Notes under the pieces: generated by a model
Told to the model about the DNA's origin: nothing
What the model saw: the letters and a program-made list of their open reading frames with translations, nothing else
Database searches by the model: none
Program-made: the position numbers and the translations under genes
Source of the DNA: Flavobacteriaceae bacterium
GTDB taxonomy: Bacteria; Bacteroidota; Bacteroidia; Flavobacteriales; Flavobacteriaceae
DNA length: 64,000 nt
Direction of reading: 5' to 3'
NCBI GenBank assembly: GCA_018699935.1
Contig: JABISF010000075.1
Coordinates: 1-64,000 of the forward strand
In this document: positions 1 to 10,069 of the stretch, piece after piece
Layout of the letters: the number at the start of each line of letters is the position of its first letter
How positions within the stretch are numbered: position 1 is the stretch's first letter

Positions 1-1834
1 CTAAGATATGCATGCCACGGAGTAAACTCACCATGCCTCCCATGGGCGAGCCAGAATGCCAAATCCCTTCCAAACGATGCCCTCGCGTACGAATAATCAG
101 CGGTGCGATTTGTTGTCCAAAAGTGCGGAAATTTAAACAGGCCAGATCATCACTTAAAATCTGGATGCAATAGAGGATGTAATCCAAGTATTGAATTTCT
201 GCAATGGGGCGCAACCCGCGCAGTGCCATCCCGATGCCTTGTCCTACGATGGTGGCTTCGCGAATTCCAGTATCGGCAATACGGGTTTCTCCAAATTTGG
301 CTTGTAATCCCTCCAAACCTTGGTTGACATCGCCAATTTTTCCGACATCCTCGCCAAAGATGAGTAGTTTATCGTTTTTACTTAATAAAGCTTCAAAATT
401 ATCGCGAATGATGATACGTCCATCCACACGTTTGGGATTTTCAGCATAGGTGGGAGGGGTAGGCTCAAAGGCGAGTAATGCGGCTTTGGAGGCAGTATAA
501 ATATGAGATGAAATTTTGAATTTCATAAGATCCCGCAAACTTTGCAACCACTGGTCAAATTCTGAAGTATTGATTTCCGGATACTGTGTTAAACGAACTT
601 TGATCTTCCGTCCTGCGCCCACGATATCTTTGAATCCAACTTCCAAAACAGTGTCAAATTCTTTTCTGACCACTTGTATGCCTGTATCGTTAGCCGTTAA
701 GGGTAAAAGTTTTTCAACCCATAGTCGGAAATTATTTTTTTCCTTTTCGATGGGTTTTTGGTAGGCTTCCCAAGCTTTTCTTCGCGCCACACGCACTTCT
801 GTTTTAGCCGCTTTTTCGATGCCGATCAGTGTTTCTTCATCGGCAATCCCATGAGATAAAATCCACTGTCGCATGAGGGTGTTGCAGTCGTGTTCTTTTT
901 CCCATTGCAGTCTTTTTTCGGACTTATAGCGTTCGTGAGAGCCGGAGGAAGAATGCCCCAGCGGTTGGGTCAATTCCACCACATGCACCAAGACCGGAAC
1001 ATGTTCCTTGCGCGCGAGTTGAGAAGCGTAGTCGTAGGCATCAATAAGGCCCAAATAATCCCATCCTTTGACTTTGATGATTTCAAAACCGGCTTGGGTA
1101 TCAGTGCGCTGGAACCCTTTCAAAGCTTCGGAAATACTCTCTTTGGTGGTTTGATCTTTGTTGTGTACCGAAATGCCGTAGTCATCATCCCAAATACTGA
1201 TCACCATGGGGATTTGAAGGACCCCCGCAGCATTGATGGCCTCAAAAAAGACCCCTTCGCTGGTACTGGCGTTTCCAATGGTTCCCCAAGCAATTTCATC
1301 CCCGTTGTTGGAAAATTTTTCACTGCCTTTGATGTTTAGGCTGCGATATATTTTAGAAGCTTGTGCCAAACCTACCAAGCGGGGCATTTGTGCCGCTGTG
1401 GGAGATATGTCAGAACTGTGATTGACTTGATCAACTAAGGATTTCCATTGGCCTTGCTTGTCCATGCTGGGCGTAACATAATGACCGCCCATTTGGCGCC
1501 CTCCGGACATGGGTTCGCGTTCCAGATCCAAATCGGCATAAAGGGCTGCAAATAATTTTTCAGGGGTAAGGATGCCTTGCGCAAGCAGCAAAGTTTGATC
1601 GCGGTAGTAACCCGATCGGAAATCCCCGTTCTTAAAAAAGCGATGCATCACAATTTGAGGCAACTCTTTTCCATCGCCAAAAATTCCAAATTTCCCTTTT
1701 CCACTGAAAACTTCGCGCCGTCCTAAGTAACTTAATTCCCTACTTAAAACGATGGCAGTATAATCCTCGACCACTTGTTTTTTAAAGTCGTCAAAAGAAA
1801 GTTTTTCGATAGTTTCCTTTTTACTTAAATCCAT
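1..1834 (-). CDS. 2-oxoacid dehydrogenase E1, fused alpha and beta subunits (partial, 3' end outside window)
   Basis: Thiamine-diphosphate-dependent E1 component of a branched-chain 2-oxoacid (or related) dehydrogenase complex, which decarboxylates the 2-oxoacid and passes the acyl group to the E2 lipoyl domain. About 611 codons are visible. Residues 1 to roughly 370 read as the alpha part, with the SGGRQMGGHY segment and the GNASTSEG and DDDYGIS segments around the cofactor site. After a linker the beta part begins, with LLIFGEDVGK and DTGIREATIVGQGIGMA. Alpha and beta in one polypeptide is common in Bacteroidetes. The reading frame is open to the window edge, so the C-terminus is missing. 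The start is the ATG at 1834, seven bases after the likely transcription start of a TAAATTTG box. The exact substrate cannot be told from sequence alone. Confidence 0.9.
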   Translation of the reverse strand, partial: MDLSKKETIEKLSFDDFKKQVVEDYTAIVLSRELSYLGRREVFSGKGKFGIFGDGKELPQIVMHRFFKNGDFRSGYYRDQTLLLAQGILTPEKLFAALYADLDLEREPMSGGRQMGGHYVTPSMDKQGQWKSLVDQVNHSSDISPTAAQMPRLVGLAQASKIYRSLNIKGSEKFSNNGDEIAWGTIGNASTSEGVFFEAINAAGVLQIPMVISIWDDDYGISVHNKDQTTKESISEALKGFQRTDTQAGFEIIKVKGWDYLGLIDAYDYASQLARKEHVPVLVHVVELTQPLGHSSSGSHERYKSEKRLQWEKEHDCNTLMRQWILSHGIADEETLIGIEKAAKTEVRVARRKAWEAYQKPIEKEKNNFRLWVEKLLPLTANDTGIQVVRKEFDTVLEVGFKDIVGAGRKIKVRLTQYPEINTSEFDQWLQSLRDLMKFKISSHIYTASKAALLAFEPTPPTYAENPKRVDGRIIIRDNFEALLSKNDKLLIFGEDVGKIGDVNQGLEGLQAKFGETRIADTGIREATIVGQGIGMALRGLRPIAEIQYLDYILYCIQILSDDLACLNFRTFGQQIAPLIIRTRGHRLEGIWHSGSPMGGMVSLLRGMHIL

Positions 1835-1846
1835 TGTAAAGTGTTG

Positions 1847-1854
1847 CAAATTTA
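1847..1854 (-). promoter_or_regulatory. Bacteroidetes -7 box (TAAATTTG) for the E1 gene
   Basis: TAAATTTG on the minus strand matches the TAnnTTTG -7 consensus of Bacteroidetes sigma factors. It lies 13 bases before the ATG at 1834, so the message would have a leader of only about 5 to 8 bases. No convincing -33 element is seen. Confidence 0.5.
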
Positions 1855-1902
1855 CAAAAAAAGATGGATATTTAAGGGTCTGATATTCAAGGGCAACCCC
1901 TA

Positions 1903-4770
1903 TTAAAACCAACGTCTAGTGAAGAGGCTCGTGAGGGTTCTAAAACTCGGATAAAGAATAAAACGGATTTTTGTAGCAAAGCGCGCTTGGGTGAGTTCAA
2001 AACCATTGGAAGACAACAGCGGAAGGTAGATTTCCAAATAATCAGGGCTTAGATTCAGTTTAATTCCCGAATCGAAATAAGCTTTCGCCTTATTGCCGTA
2101 ATTTTTTAAAACGCCCACATCGCCATAGAGTTCAATCCATTTCCACACGCCCGCTGAAGTATTGAGGGATAGCATATAGTCATTGGCGGTAGATTCCTCA
2201 AATATAGATTTAAACCCTCCCTCTGAAGGAATGAATTGTTGGCTGTAGATTCCTGTTGTTTCAGAACGCCCCAGATATCCATAGCGAAATAAATAATCGG
2301 AGGGTCGGTTGAGATTAAAATCAAAAAATTGGGTGTCAAGGGCATTGTGCCAAAAGAATTTCCCCATAAACAAACGAGCACTGATTTGTCTGCCGCTGGG
2401 AAAAAGTTTTCGAGCTTCCGCACTGTATTGAATTTTTCCAAAACTTTTTGAAAATTCCAAGCTTGTATCTGAGCTGAGGTAATTAATGGTATTATTCCGG
2501 TTGTATATATGGCGCACATTCAGAATACTGTAATCCGGATTGGTTGGAATATCGGGAGACTTGTCTCTAAAGACATTATACCATCCCAGAAAGAGCCTCT
2601 GCCCTTGATTGTCACGAATGTTTTCCGGACGAAAGTCCCAAGTAATCGAGGGAATAAGCACACTATAGCGATAGTTGGAATTGTAATGATAGCTGTTGGC
2701 AGAAAACCGATATCGGGTCAAGTAATTTCTGCTATAGGGTTTAAAATGTTTGTAGTCCACCTTAAAAAATCCTACGATATCTTTTTCGAGGTAGGTGTAT
2801 TGTGGCTTGAAATCAAATTCAAAAGGGCGGCTTTTGATACGGGTGTTATAAAATCGGATACCGGTCGTGATCCCATCGTATTTGTTGAATTGAACAGCCG
2901 GTTGAAAAAAGATTTGCTCGGTTTGAGGATTTTGAGCATCCTTTATAAAAGTAAATTGTAAAGGTTTGATTCCAAATAAGGTATGCAGCGGTTTCCAATT
3001 ATTTGATTTGTTGGATTCGGGCAGTTGTAAAAAGGGATTTACAGCAACAAAGTCTGCCTTTTCTCGCTTCCAAGTGATCAGGGTGTCTTGTTCACTCAAT
3101 GGAATCCAGGAGGATCGGATGAGTTGATTGTTTTTGATAAGTCCAATTTTAACGGGTATCGCCCGTTGATCGCGACTGCTTACGCTGAATTGAATACTGT
3201 CAGCGGATTTTTGTAAGTCTTTGATTCTTATATCAAATGGCTTGCGATCCTTTAAGTAATAATTAAAGAACCAATCCGAATGGGGTTGTTCCTTTTGGAA
3301 GAAGGTTTCAAAATCCAAACTTCCGTGGGATTGAAGATAAGATTTTAGTGTATTGGCGATACCAATCGCTTCATTTTGATGTTCCAAATAATGAAGCCCA
3401 GTCCCTACATGACCCGGAATGGCAATTTTCTCATTGAATTTGGTCAACTGCTCTTTGGAAAGTAAATCGGGTTGATGTACGTTGGAACGTTGGCCAAATT
3501 CATAGATGAATTCATAAAGCTCATTGAAAGGAAGTTTTGTGGCAGTGTAGGGTTTGAAAAGTTGAAAAAGGTTGAGGGGTTTCCATTTATTTAAACTACC
3601 GGTAAGTTTTTCGTCTGGATAATAATGATCCACATATTTGATAAGTCCATACGATACGATTCCTCCCAAGAGCCAGTGATCCTTGCGTTTGTCAATTTGC
3701 AAATTTTGTTGTGCATAATGATCCAAATACGCTTTAAGATATTTCAGTTCATATACAAAGGAGGTGGGAAAAAAACTAAGATTCCAAATTTTATTTTTAG
3801 AGATGCGAATTTCAGTTTGTACTTCCGAAAAGCTGTAAAAGGGATTTTTGTTGTAATTGGATTTCAACAACAGCATCTTCGTGGAGGGGAAGGGCGTATA
3901 AAGAGAATCTGAAAACCGAATTACGCGTTCCAAAGTTTGTTGGATATCTACCGTTTCGGAATTTGGAGGTAAAAAATCAGTAAGCACCGTTTTTCCATTG
4001 CTTAATGGAATGCTGACAAATCGATTGGTGGTATCAAAAACAAAATCGGCTTGAATGCGGTTTTGGTCTTTGAAATGAGTAGTGCTGATGGAATCCTTTT
4101 GTTCGGTGGTTAGTTCCACCAAATTACTAGCCACATAATAGCCTTTGGGATAATGCCAAGTAAGATCGTAATTGGCTGGCAGACCGCTGTAGTCGTCTAA
4201 ATCTAAATTACTATGCAGCAGCCATTCCCCGTTGATAAATGGCGCCAAGGAGATGATCCAATGATTGAGGTAGACCCTTCCATTGTCGTTGATTCCCATG
4301 CCCGTAAACCGACTGTCTGGGATTTTAATAGTATAAGAAAGGGTTAAGGTAATACTTTCTCCGGACGCTAATGCAGTATCTAAAAAAACACGTAGGATGT
4401 CCGGTTGCTCCGGGAGTCGTTCCCAAACGAGCGTATGGCTCTTGCCGGTGAGGTGGTCAATTTCCGTAAACCCCAATTTATTTTTAGCCGCAGCATAAAA
4501 ACTGCGTTTAAATTCTTCTGCAAAGCGTTTTGCCAAAGGTGTTTGGGTGTCTTTATAGGCATTGACCCAATCTTGAAGATAAAGCTCTTGAGTGGCTTTA
4601 TGGCTGGGATTGACAAAGGTCATTTCTTGATTGACCGAGATACTTTGATGCTCAATATCAAGGGTTGCATCAATCGAATATTTTGTGTTTTGCGACCAAA
4701 GTGCAGCACTGCAGAGTGCCAGGAGTAAAACCCCTACTTTTTGGATCAAAACAACAAAATTATGATGCAT
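1903..4770 (-). CDS. M1 aminopeptidase-like protein without zinc site, with C-terminal barrel-like region
   Basis: A 955-residue exported protein with a signal peptide at about residues 8-26 (ending LWSQ). The N-terminal two thirds resembles M1 (gluzincin) aminopeptidases of Bacteroidetes. Where the HExxH zinc motif should be, the sequence reads FVYELKYL (about 338-345). The following helix reads HWLLGGIVSYGLIKY (about 365-379) instead of the usual W.dEGfA.y. The catalytic residues are therefore absent. From about residue 620 the sequence alternates aromatic and polar residues like outer-membrane beta strands and ends in a terminal phenylalanine, as many outer-membrane proteins do. Its ATG overlaps the stop of the upstream LOG gene in a TAATG, so the two are translationally coupled. 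Role unknown; a binding or assembly role in the outer membrane is inference. Confidence 0.72.
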   Translation of the reverse strand: MHHNFVVLIQKVGVLLLALCSAALWSQNTKYSIDATLDIEHQSISVNQEMTFVNPSHKATQELYLQDWVNAYKDTQTPLAKRFAEEFKRSFYAAAKNKLGFTEIDHLTGKSHTLVWERLPEQPDILRVFLDTALASGESITLTLSYTIKIPDSRFTGMGINDNGRVYLNHWIISLAPFINGEWLLHSNLDLDDYSGLPANYDLTWHYPKGYYVASNLVELTTEQKDSISTTHFKDQNRIQADFVFDTTNRFVSIPLSNGKTVLTDFLPPNSETVDIQQTLERVIRFSDSLYTPFPSTKMLLLKSNYNKNPFYSFSEVQTEIRISKNKIWNLSFFPTSFVYELKYLKAYLDHYAQQNLQIDKRKDHWLLGGIVSYGLIKYVDHYYPDEKLTGSLNKWKPLNLFQLFKPYTATKLPFNELYEFIYEFGQRSNVHQPDLLSKEQLTKFNEKIAIPGHVGTGLHYLEHQNEAIGIANTLKSYLQSHGSLDFETFFQKEQPHSDWFFNYYLKDRKPFDIRIKDLQKSADSIQFSVSSRDQRAIPVKIGLIKNNQLIRSSWIPLSEQDTLITWKREKADFVAVNPFLQLPESNKSNNWKPLHTLFGIKPLQFTFIKDAQNPQTEQIFFQPAVQFNKYDGITTGIRFYNTRIKSRPFEFDFKPQYTYLEKDIVGFFKVDYKHFKPYSRNYLTRYRFSANSYHYNSNYRYSVLIPSITWDFRPENIRDNQGQRLFLGWYNVFRDKSPDIPTNPDYSILNVRHIYNRNNTINYLSSDTSLEFSKSFGKIQYSAEARKLFPSGRQISARLFMGKFFWHNALDTQFFDFNLNRPSDYLFRYGYLGRSETTGIYSQQFIPSEGGFKSIFEESTANDYMLSLNTSAGVWKWIELYGDVGVLKNYGNKAKAYFDSGIKLNLSPDYLEIYLPLLSSNGFELTQARFATKIRFILYPSFRTLTSLFTRRWF

Positions 4771-5459
4771 TAGAAATTGGGTTTAAAGTTTTCGTTTTTA
4801 TAAAAACGTTGGATACAATCAATCACTTCTGCTTCTGTATCTACCAATTCAAACAAAAAGAGATCTTCGGGATTGATGTTTTTTTCCTCCAAAAGGGTGT
4901 TTTTAATCCAATCGATCAGTCCTTTCCAATAATCCACACCCACGAGAATGATGGGAAATTTACTGATTTTAGAAGTTTGCAATAAGGTCATGGCTTCGAA
5001 AAGTTCGTCTAAAGTACCCAAACCGCCGGGCATGACCACAAATCCTTGTGCATATTTAACAAAGACTACTTTGCGGACAAAGAAATATTGAAATTCGATC
5101 AATTTGTCTTGATCGATATAGGGATTGCTTTGCTGTTCAAAGGGAAGTGAAATGTTTAAACCAATAGACGTTCCTCCGGCTTCTTTGGCTCCTCGGTTGG
5201 CCGCTTCCATAATTCCGGGGCCTCCACCGGTGATGATCCCAAAGCCCATTTTTGAAATGGCCTTTGCAATGTTAACGGTGAGTTGATAGGTGGGATGGTC
5301 TTCGGGAGTGCGGGCGGAACCAAAAATGGAAATCGAAGGACCAATGGTACTCATCTTTTCATAACCGTTGACGAATTCACTCATGATTTTGAACAATGCC
5401 CAAGAATCATTGGATTTGATCTCGTTCCAATTTTTATATTTCAATTGCTTTTTCTCCAT
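4770..5459 (-). CDS. LOG family protein (TIGR00730 type)
   Basis: A 229-residue cytosolic Rossmann-fold protein of the LOG (lonely guy)/lysine-decarboxylase-like family. Characterised members hydrolyse nucleoside 5'-monophosphates, releasing the base and ribose 5-phosphate. The family motif PGGLGTLDELFEA is present at about residues 144-156. The phosphate-binding loop GGGPGIMEAANRGAKEAGG is seen at about 78-96. Length is normal for the group. It starts two bases after the stop of uvrA and its stop overlaps the start of the M1-like gene, giving the order uvrA-LOG-M1-like. The real substrate in this organism is not known. Confidence 0.85.
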   Translation of the reverse strand: MEKKQLKYKNWNEIKSNDSWALFKIMSEFVNGYEKMSTIGPSISIFGSARTPEDHPTYQLTVNIAKAISKMGFGIITGGGPGIMEAANRGAKEAGGTSIGLNISLPFEQQSNPYIDQDKLIEFQYFFVRKVVFVKYAQGFVVMPGGLGTLDELFEAMTLLQTSKISKFPIILVGVDYWKGLIDWIKNTLLEEKNINPEDLFLFELVDTEAEVIDCIQRFYKNENFKPNF

Positions 5460-5461
5460 GA

Positions 5462-8314
5462 CTAAACGGGGGTTTTAAGGGTATTTAATATTTCGGCTAA
5501 AAATGGAGCCGTATAACTTTTTTCATTTTTTACAATTTCTTCGGGGGTGCCACAGGCAATGAGCTTTCCGCCATTGCGGCCTCCCTCCGGACCAATATCA
5601 ATCACATAATCGGCTTGTTTGATGACGTCCAAATTGTGTTCGATAATCAATACTGTATTTCCTTTTTCGACCAAGCGATTCAACACTTCCATCAAAACGC
5701 GGATGTCTTCAAAATGCAATCCTGTAGTGGGTTCGTCCAAAATATAAAAGGTTTCCCCTGTATCTCTTTTGGAGAGTTCGGAAGCGAGTTTAATCCGCTG
5801 GGCTTCCCCGCCCGATAGTGTAGTAGAGGATTGCCCCAAGGTGATGTACCCAAGCCCCACCTCTTTGATGGCCAACAATTTATTATAGATTTTAGGAATC
5901 GCCTCAAAAAATTGACAGGCTTCATTTACCGACATGGACAAAACATCGGAAATGGATTTTCCTTTATAGCGGACTTCTAGCGTTTCTCTATTGAAGCGTT
6001 TGCCTTGACAACTTTCGCATTCCACATATACATCTGGAAGGAAATTCATTTCAATCACTCGCATTCCACCCCCTTGACAGGTTTCGCAACGTCCGCCAAC
6101 CACATTGAAACTAAATCGCCCCGGTTTATAGCCTCGAATTTGAGCTTCAGGCGTTTTGGTAAACAAACTCCGGATTTCGCTAAACACCCCACAATAAGTG
6201 GCAGGATTGCTCCGTGGTGTTCTACCAATTGGGCTTTGATTCACATCCACCACTTTATCTATATGTTTCAGACCACTAACTTTTTTATAGGGCAGCGGAA
6301 CCCCAAGCGCACGATAGACATGAGCGTTGAGAATGGGGTAGAGGGTTTCGTTAATCAAGGTGGATTTTCCACTGCCCGAAACCCCAGTAACACCGATCAT
6401 TACTCCCAAAGGAAAATCCACATCGACGTTTTTTAAATTATTTCCGCTGCATCCTTCCAAACGAATTTTCTTTCCATTCCCTTTTCTTCTTTCATGGGGG
6501 ATTGCAATTTCTAATTCTCCACGAAGATATTTTGCCGTTAAGGTATCATCCATCAACACGTTTTGGGGAGTTCCTTGGGAAATGATTTCTCCCCCATTTT
6601 TTCCTGCAAAAGGACCAATATCAATCAGATGATCGGCTTTGAGCATCATGTCTTTATCGTGTTCCACCACCAAAATAGAATTTCCCAAATCGCGCAAAGC
6701 AATTAAAGAATTGATGAGCCGATGATTGTCACGTTGATGCAAGCCGATGCTGGGTTCGTCTAAAATATATAACACCCCAACCAACTGAGAACCGATTTGG
6801 GTCGCCAAACGAATGCGCTGGGCTTCTCCGCCAGAAAGCGATTTGGAAGAACGATTGAGTTGCAAATATTGCAAGCCTACATCAACCAAAAACTGTAATC
6901 GCGTTCGAATTTCTTTAATGATTTCTTCGGCGATTATATTTTCATTGGCACTTAAATCTTTGGGAAGTTTGAAAATCCATTGGATCAAGTCGCTCAAATC
7001 CATTTCCACCAAATCCACAATATTTTTATTGGATACTTTAAAATGTAAAGCTTCTTTTCGCAAACGCGCACCCCCGCAATCTTCACAAGGATTTTCATCC
7101 ATATAGCTGCTTGCCCAGCGTTTGATACTGGCAGACCCCCCATCTTCATAGGATTGTTCGATATAACTGATAAAACCTTCAAAATCTATTTTGTAGGTGC
7201 GTGTCACCCCCAACGTTTTTGAATTCACTTCAAATTTCTCAGTACTTCCATGCAGGATAACGCTGATGGCTGCATCGGGGAGCGTTGCAATGGGATCGTT
7301 TAAAGTAAACTCAAAGCGTTTGGCAATCGTTTCAATTTGCTTATATGTCCAGTTGTTTTTCTTCGTTCCCAAGGGGGCTATCCCTCCCTGTGCAATACTG
7401 AGGTTGCGGTCGGGAAAAACTTTGTCTAAATTAACCTTGTGTTGAACGCCCAAACCTTTACAGCTGGGACACATTCCTTTGGGAGAATTGAACGAAAAAC
7501 TATTTGGTTCGGGTTTGGGATAGGAAATACCGGAGGTGGGACATACGAAATTTCGACTGAAATAGCGGGTCTTTTCAGTGGCATAATCCAACACCATAAT
7601 AGCGTCTTGACCATAATGCATGGCCGTCTCGATGGAGGCTTGTAAGCGCTTCAAAAATTCTTCATCACCTTGTTTGACCGTAAATCGATCGATGACCAAT
7701 TCAATATCGTGGTTTTTGTACCGATCCACTTTCATGCCTCGGGTTAAATCCACGATGTGTCCATCCACGCGAACGCGCATAAATCCTTGACGAGAAAGGG
7801 AGTCGAACAATTCTCGATAATGCCCTTTTCGCGCTTTGACGATGGGTGCCAAAAGCATGATTTTTTGATCTTTAAATTCAGAAACAATGAGCGCCATAAT
7901 TTGCTCATCGGTATAACTGATCATCCGTTCTTTGGAAACATAACTGTAGGCCGTTCCGATCCGTGCAAAAAGCAATCGGATATAATCGTATAATTCGGTA
8001 ACGGTACCCACTGTTGAACGCGGACTTTTGGAAGTGGTTTTTTGTTCAATGGCGATCACGGGTGAAAGCCCATCAATCTTGTCCACATCGGGGCGTTCCA
8101 TGGTGCCGATGAATTGTCGGACATAGGCAGAAAAGGTCTCCATATAGCGACGTTGCCCCTCTGCATAGATGGTATCGAAGGCTAAGGAAGATTTGCCACT
8201 ACCGGAAAGTCCGGTGATGACCACCAATTCATCTCGAGGAATACGAAGATGAATGTCTTTTAAATTGTGCACGCGTGCGCCCTCTATTACAATGCAGTTG
8301 TCTGTCTTTTTCAT
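5462..8314 (-). CDS. uvrA: excinuclease ABC subunit A
   Basis: UvrA, the damage-recognising ATPase of nucleotide excision repair, which loads UvrB on DNA. The 950 residues hold both ABC modules: Walker A GLSGSGKSSLAFDT near the N-terminus and GVSGSGKSTLINETLYP in the second half, with two LSGGEAQRI signatures. The zinc-binding cysteine pairs are present (CPSCKGLG, CEDCGG, CETCQGGG and CESCQGKR). The start at 8314 (MKKTDN) is preferred over an upstream in-frame ATG at 8329, because a good -7 box at 8327-8334 would put the transcription start between the two. Length and motifs are normal. Confidence 0.96.
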   Translation of the reverse strand: MKKTDNCIVIEGARVHNLKDIHLRIPRDELVVITGLSGSGKSSLAFDTIYAEGQRRYMETFSAYVRQFIGTMERPDVDKIDGLSPVIAIEQKTTSKSPRSTVGTVTELYDYIRLLFARIGTAYSYVSKERMISYTDEQIMALIVSEFKDQKIMLLAPIVKARKGHYRELFDSLSRQGFMRVRVDGHIVDLTRGMKVDRYKNHDIELVIDRFTVKQGDEEFLKRLQASIETAMHYGQDAIMVLDYATEKTRYFSRNFVCPTSGISYPKPEPNSFSFNSPKGMCPSCKGLGVQHKVNLDKVFPDRNLSIAQGGIAPLGTKKNNWTYKQIETIAKRFEFTLNDPIATLPDAAISVILHGSTEKFEVNSKTLGVTRTYKIDFEGFISYIEQSYEDGGSASIKRWASSYMDENPCEDCGGARLRKEALHFKVSNKNIVDLVEMDLSDLIQWIFKLPKDLSANENIIAEEIIKEIRTRLQFLVDVGLQYLQLNRSSKSLSGGEAQRIRLATQIGSQLVGVLYILDEPSIGLHQRDNHRLINSLIALRDLGNSILVVEHDKDMMLKADHLIDIGPFAGKNGGEIISQGTPQNVLMDDTLTAKYLRGELEIAIPHERRKGNGKKIRLEGCSGNNLKNVDVDFPLGVMIGVTGVSGSGKSTLINETLYPILNAHVYRALGVPLPYKKVSGLKHIDKVVDVNQSPIGRTPRSNPATYCGVFSEIRSLFTKTPEAQIRGYKPGRFSFNVVGGRCETCQGGGMRVIEMNFLPDVYVECESCQGKRFNRETLEVRYKGKSISDVLSMSVNEACQFFEAIPKIYNKLLAIKEVGLGYITLGQSSTTLSGGEAQRIKLASELSKRDTGETFYILDEPTTGLHFEDIRVLMEVLNRLVEKGNTVLIIEHNLDVIKQADYVIDIGPEGGRNGGKLIACGTPEEIVKNEKSYTAPFLAEILNTLKTPV

Positions 8315-8326
8315 AGTTTCAGCGCA

Positions 8327-8334
8327 CAAAAATA
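8327..8334 (-). promoter_or_regulatory. -7 box (TATTTTTG) for uvrA
   Basis: TATTTTTG on the minus strand fits TAnnTTTG. Two TTTG sequences lie 16 and 22 bases upstream and could act as the -33 element. It predicts transcription starting around 8320, which supports the uvrA start at 8314. Confidence 0.5.
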
Positions 8335-8380
8335 AGATTTATAATGGATTCAAACTCAAATCCATGCAAAGCTTTATTTT

Positions 8381-10069
8381 TTAATAAATAGGAACTGCCG
8401 TGTCGTCCCCCCTGGGGTCAGCTCCTGTGCTTAGGGTTTTGTCTTCGTTCACCAAAATGGCATCTACACGACCAATGATACGAGCATACTCCTCCTTACT
8501 TGAGTAGCCTTTGGCGTTTAAGTCCTGAATCAATTTTGATTCAAATTGGTGAGGTTCAAAAATAACATCATCGGGCAACCATTGATGATGAAAACGGGGT
8601 GCACTGACCGCGGACTGTATGTCCATGCCATATTCATACACATTCAACAGGGTTTGAAGCACTGAGGTGATAATGGTAGAGCCGCCAGGGGTTCCCACAA
8701 CGAGATAAAGTGCGCCGTTTTTTTCTACGATGGTGGGGGTCATGGCACTAAGCATACGTTTTTGAGGGGCGATGGCATTGGCCTCGCCACCCACCAACCC
8801 AAACATGTTGGGTACACCGGGTTTACTGCTGAAATCGTCCATTTCGTTATTCAAAAAATAACCGCCCTCTTCGACAAATACTTTAGATCCATAACTTCCG
8901 TTAAGGGTGGTAGTAACCGCCACGGCATTGCCTTGAGGATCCACTATAGAATAATGCGTTGTTTCTTCACTTTCCTCCCAGACAATAGTTCCCGGAGCAA
9001 TATCGGAAGACAAAGAAGCCTTTTCAAAAGAAAACGAGCGCATGCGGTTCTTTAGATAGTTATCATCCAGCAAGCTGTCGATGGGAATGGAAACAAAATC
9101 GGGATCGCCCAAATACAAACTACGATCTGCATAGGAGCGTCGTTCTGCCTCTACAATCACTTGTATGGATTTTAATGTATTATGCCCATATTGTCCCACA
9201 TTGTAGGGTTCAACCATTTTAAGAATTTGCGCCAAACAAATGCCTCCACTGGAGGGCGGTGCCATGGAATGCAAGGTGAGATCTTTGTATTGAAAACGGA
9301 TGGGTGCTCGCCATACAGGTTGATAAGCAATCAGGTCTTCATGGGTAATGATCCCTCCGGTTTCTTGTACCCTTTTCACCAAAGCATCAGCCACCACCCC
9401 TTTGTAAAAACCATCCTTACCCTTTTGAGCAATTTGCTCCAAAGTGGCTGCCAAGGCAGGATTTAAAACCCCGTCACCTGCTTTAAAATCTTGCGCATAG
9501 AGGGTTTGTATTCCATTTTGCACAATAAAATCTTCTTTTTTATCCGCAAAACTTCGGGCTTGTTTTTCGGTTACTTGATACCCCTTTTGCGCCAATTCAA
9601 TCGCGGGTTGCACTAAATCTCTCCAAGGGAGTTTTCCGAATTTTTGATGGATCGCATACAAACCAGCCACCGTACCGGGAACCCCCACGGCCAGCCCCCC
9701 TAACAAACTTTTGTTGGGTATGACCTCACCGTTTTCGTCTAAATACATGTCTTTGTCTGCCGCCAAAGGGGCTTTTTCGCGATAGTCCAAACTCCCCACC
9801 GCTCCGGTGTGGGTGCGATAGACCATAAATCCTCCTCCGGAAATATTCCCTGCATTGGGATAGCATACCGATAGCGCAAAATCCGTAGCGATCATCGCAT
9901 CAAAAGCGGATCCACCTTGTTGCATGATTTGAACCCCAATTCTTGAAGCTTCTTCACGCGCAGAGACCACCGCTCCACGGATTGGTTTTTTGGGAGTACA
10001 GGAAAAAATAAAGAAGAGCAGCAATAATAAGGCAGCTCGAGGACATATCGGTTTTTGAATACAATTCAT
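8381..10069 (-). CDS. ggt: gamma-glutamyltransferase
   Basis: Exported enzyme that cleaves the gamma-glutamyl bond of glutathione and related peptides, made as a precursor that cuts itself into two subunits. The 562 residues begin with a hydrophobic segment ending FIFSC, a probable lipoprotein signal with lipidated Cys24. The self-cleavage site and nucleophile are in EETTHYSIVD, with Thr370 the first residue of the small subunit. The conserved GGYFLNNEMDDFS follows, and APPSSGG lies in the large subunit. The gene overlaps the end of the upstream ACP phosphodiesterase-like gene by four bases (ATGA), so the two are translationally coupled. The next gene, uvrA, appears to have its own promoter. 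Confidence 0.94.
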   Translation of the reverse strand: MNCIQKPICPRAALLLLLFFIFSCTPKKPIRGAVVSAREEASRIGVQIMQQGGSAFDAMIATDFALSVCYPNAGNISGGGFMVYRTHTGAVGSLDYREKAPLAADKDMYLDENGEVIPNKSLLGGLAVGVPGTVAGLYAIHQKFGKLPWRDLVQPAIELAQKGYQVTEKQARSFADKKEDFIVQNGIQTLYAQDFKAGDGVLNPALAATLEQIAQKGKDGFYKGVVADALVKRVQETGGIITHEDLIAYQPVWRAPIRFQYKDLTLHSMAPPSSGGICLAQILKMVEPYNVGQYGHNTLKSIQVIVEAERRSYADRSLYLGDPDFVSIPIDSLLDDNYLKNRMRSFSFEKASLSSDIAPGTIVWEESEETTHYSIVDPQGNAVAVTTTLNGSYGSKVFVEEGGYFLNNEMDDFSSKPGVPNMFGLVGGEANAIAPQKRMLSAMTPTIVEKNGALYLVVGTPGGSTIITSVLQTLLNVYEYGMDIQSAVSAPRFHHQWLPDDVIFEPHQFESKLIQDLNAKGYSSKEEYARIIGRVDAILVNEDKTLSTGADPRGDDTAVPIY

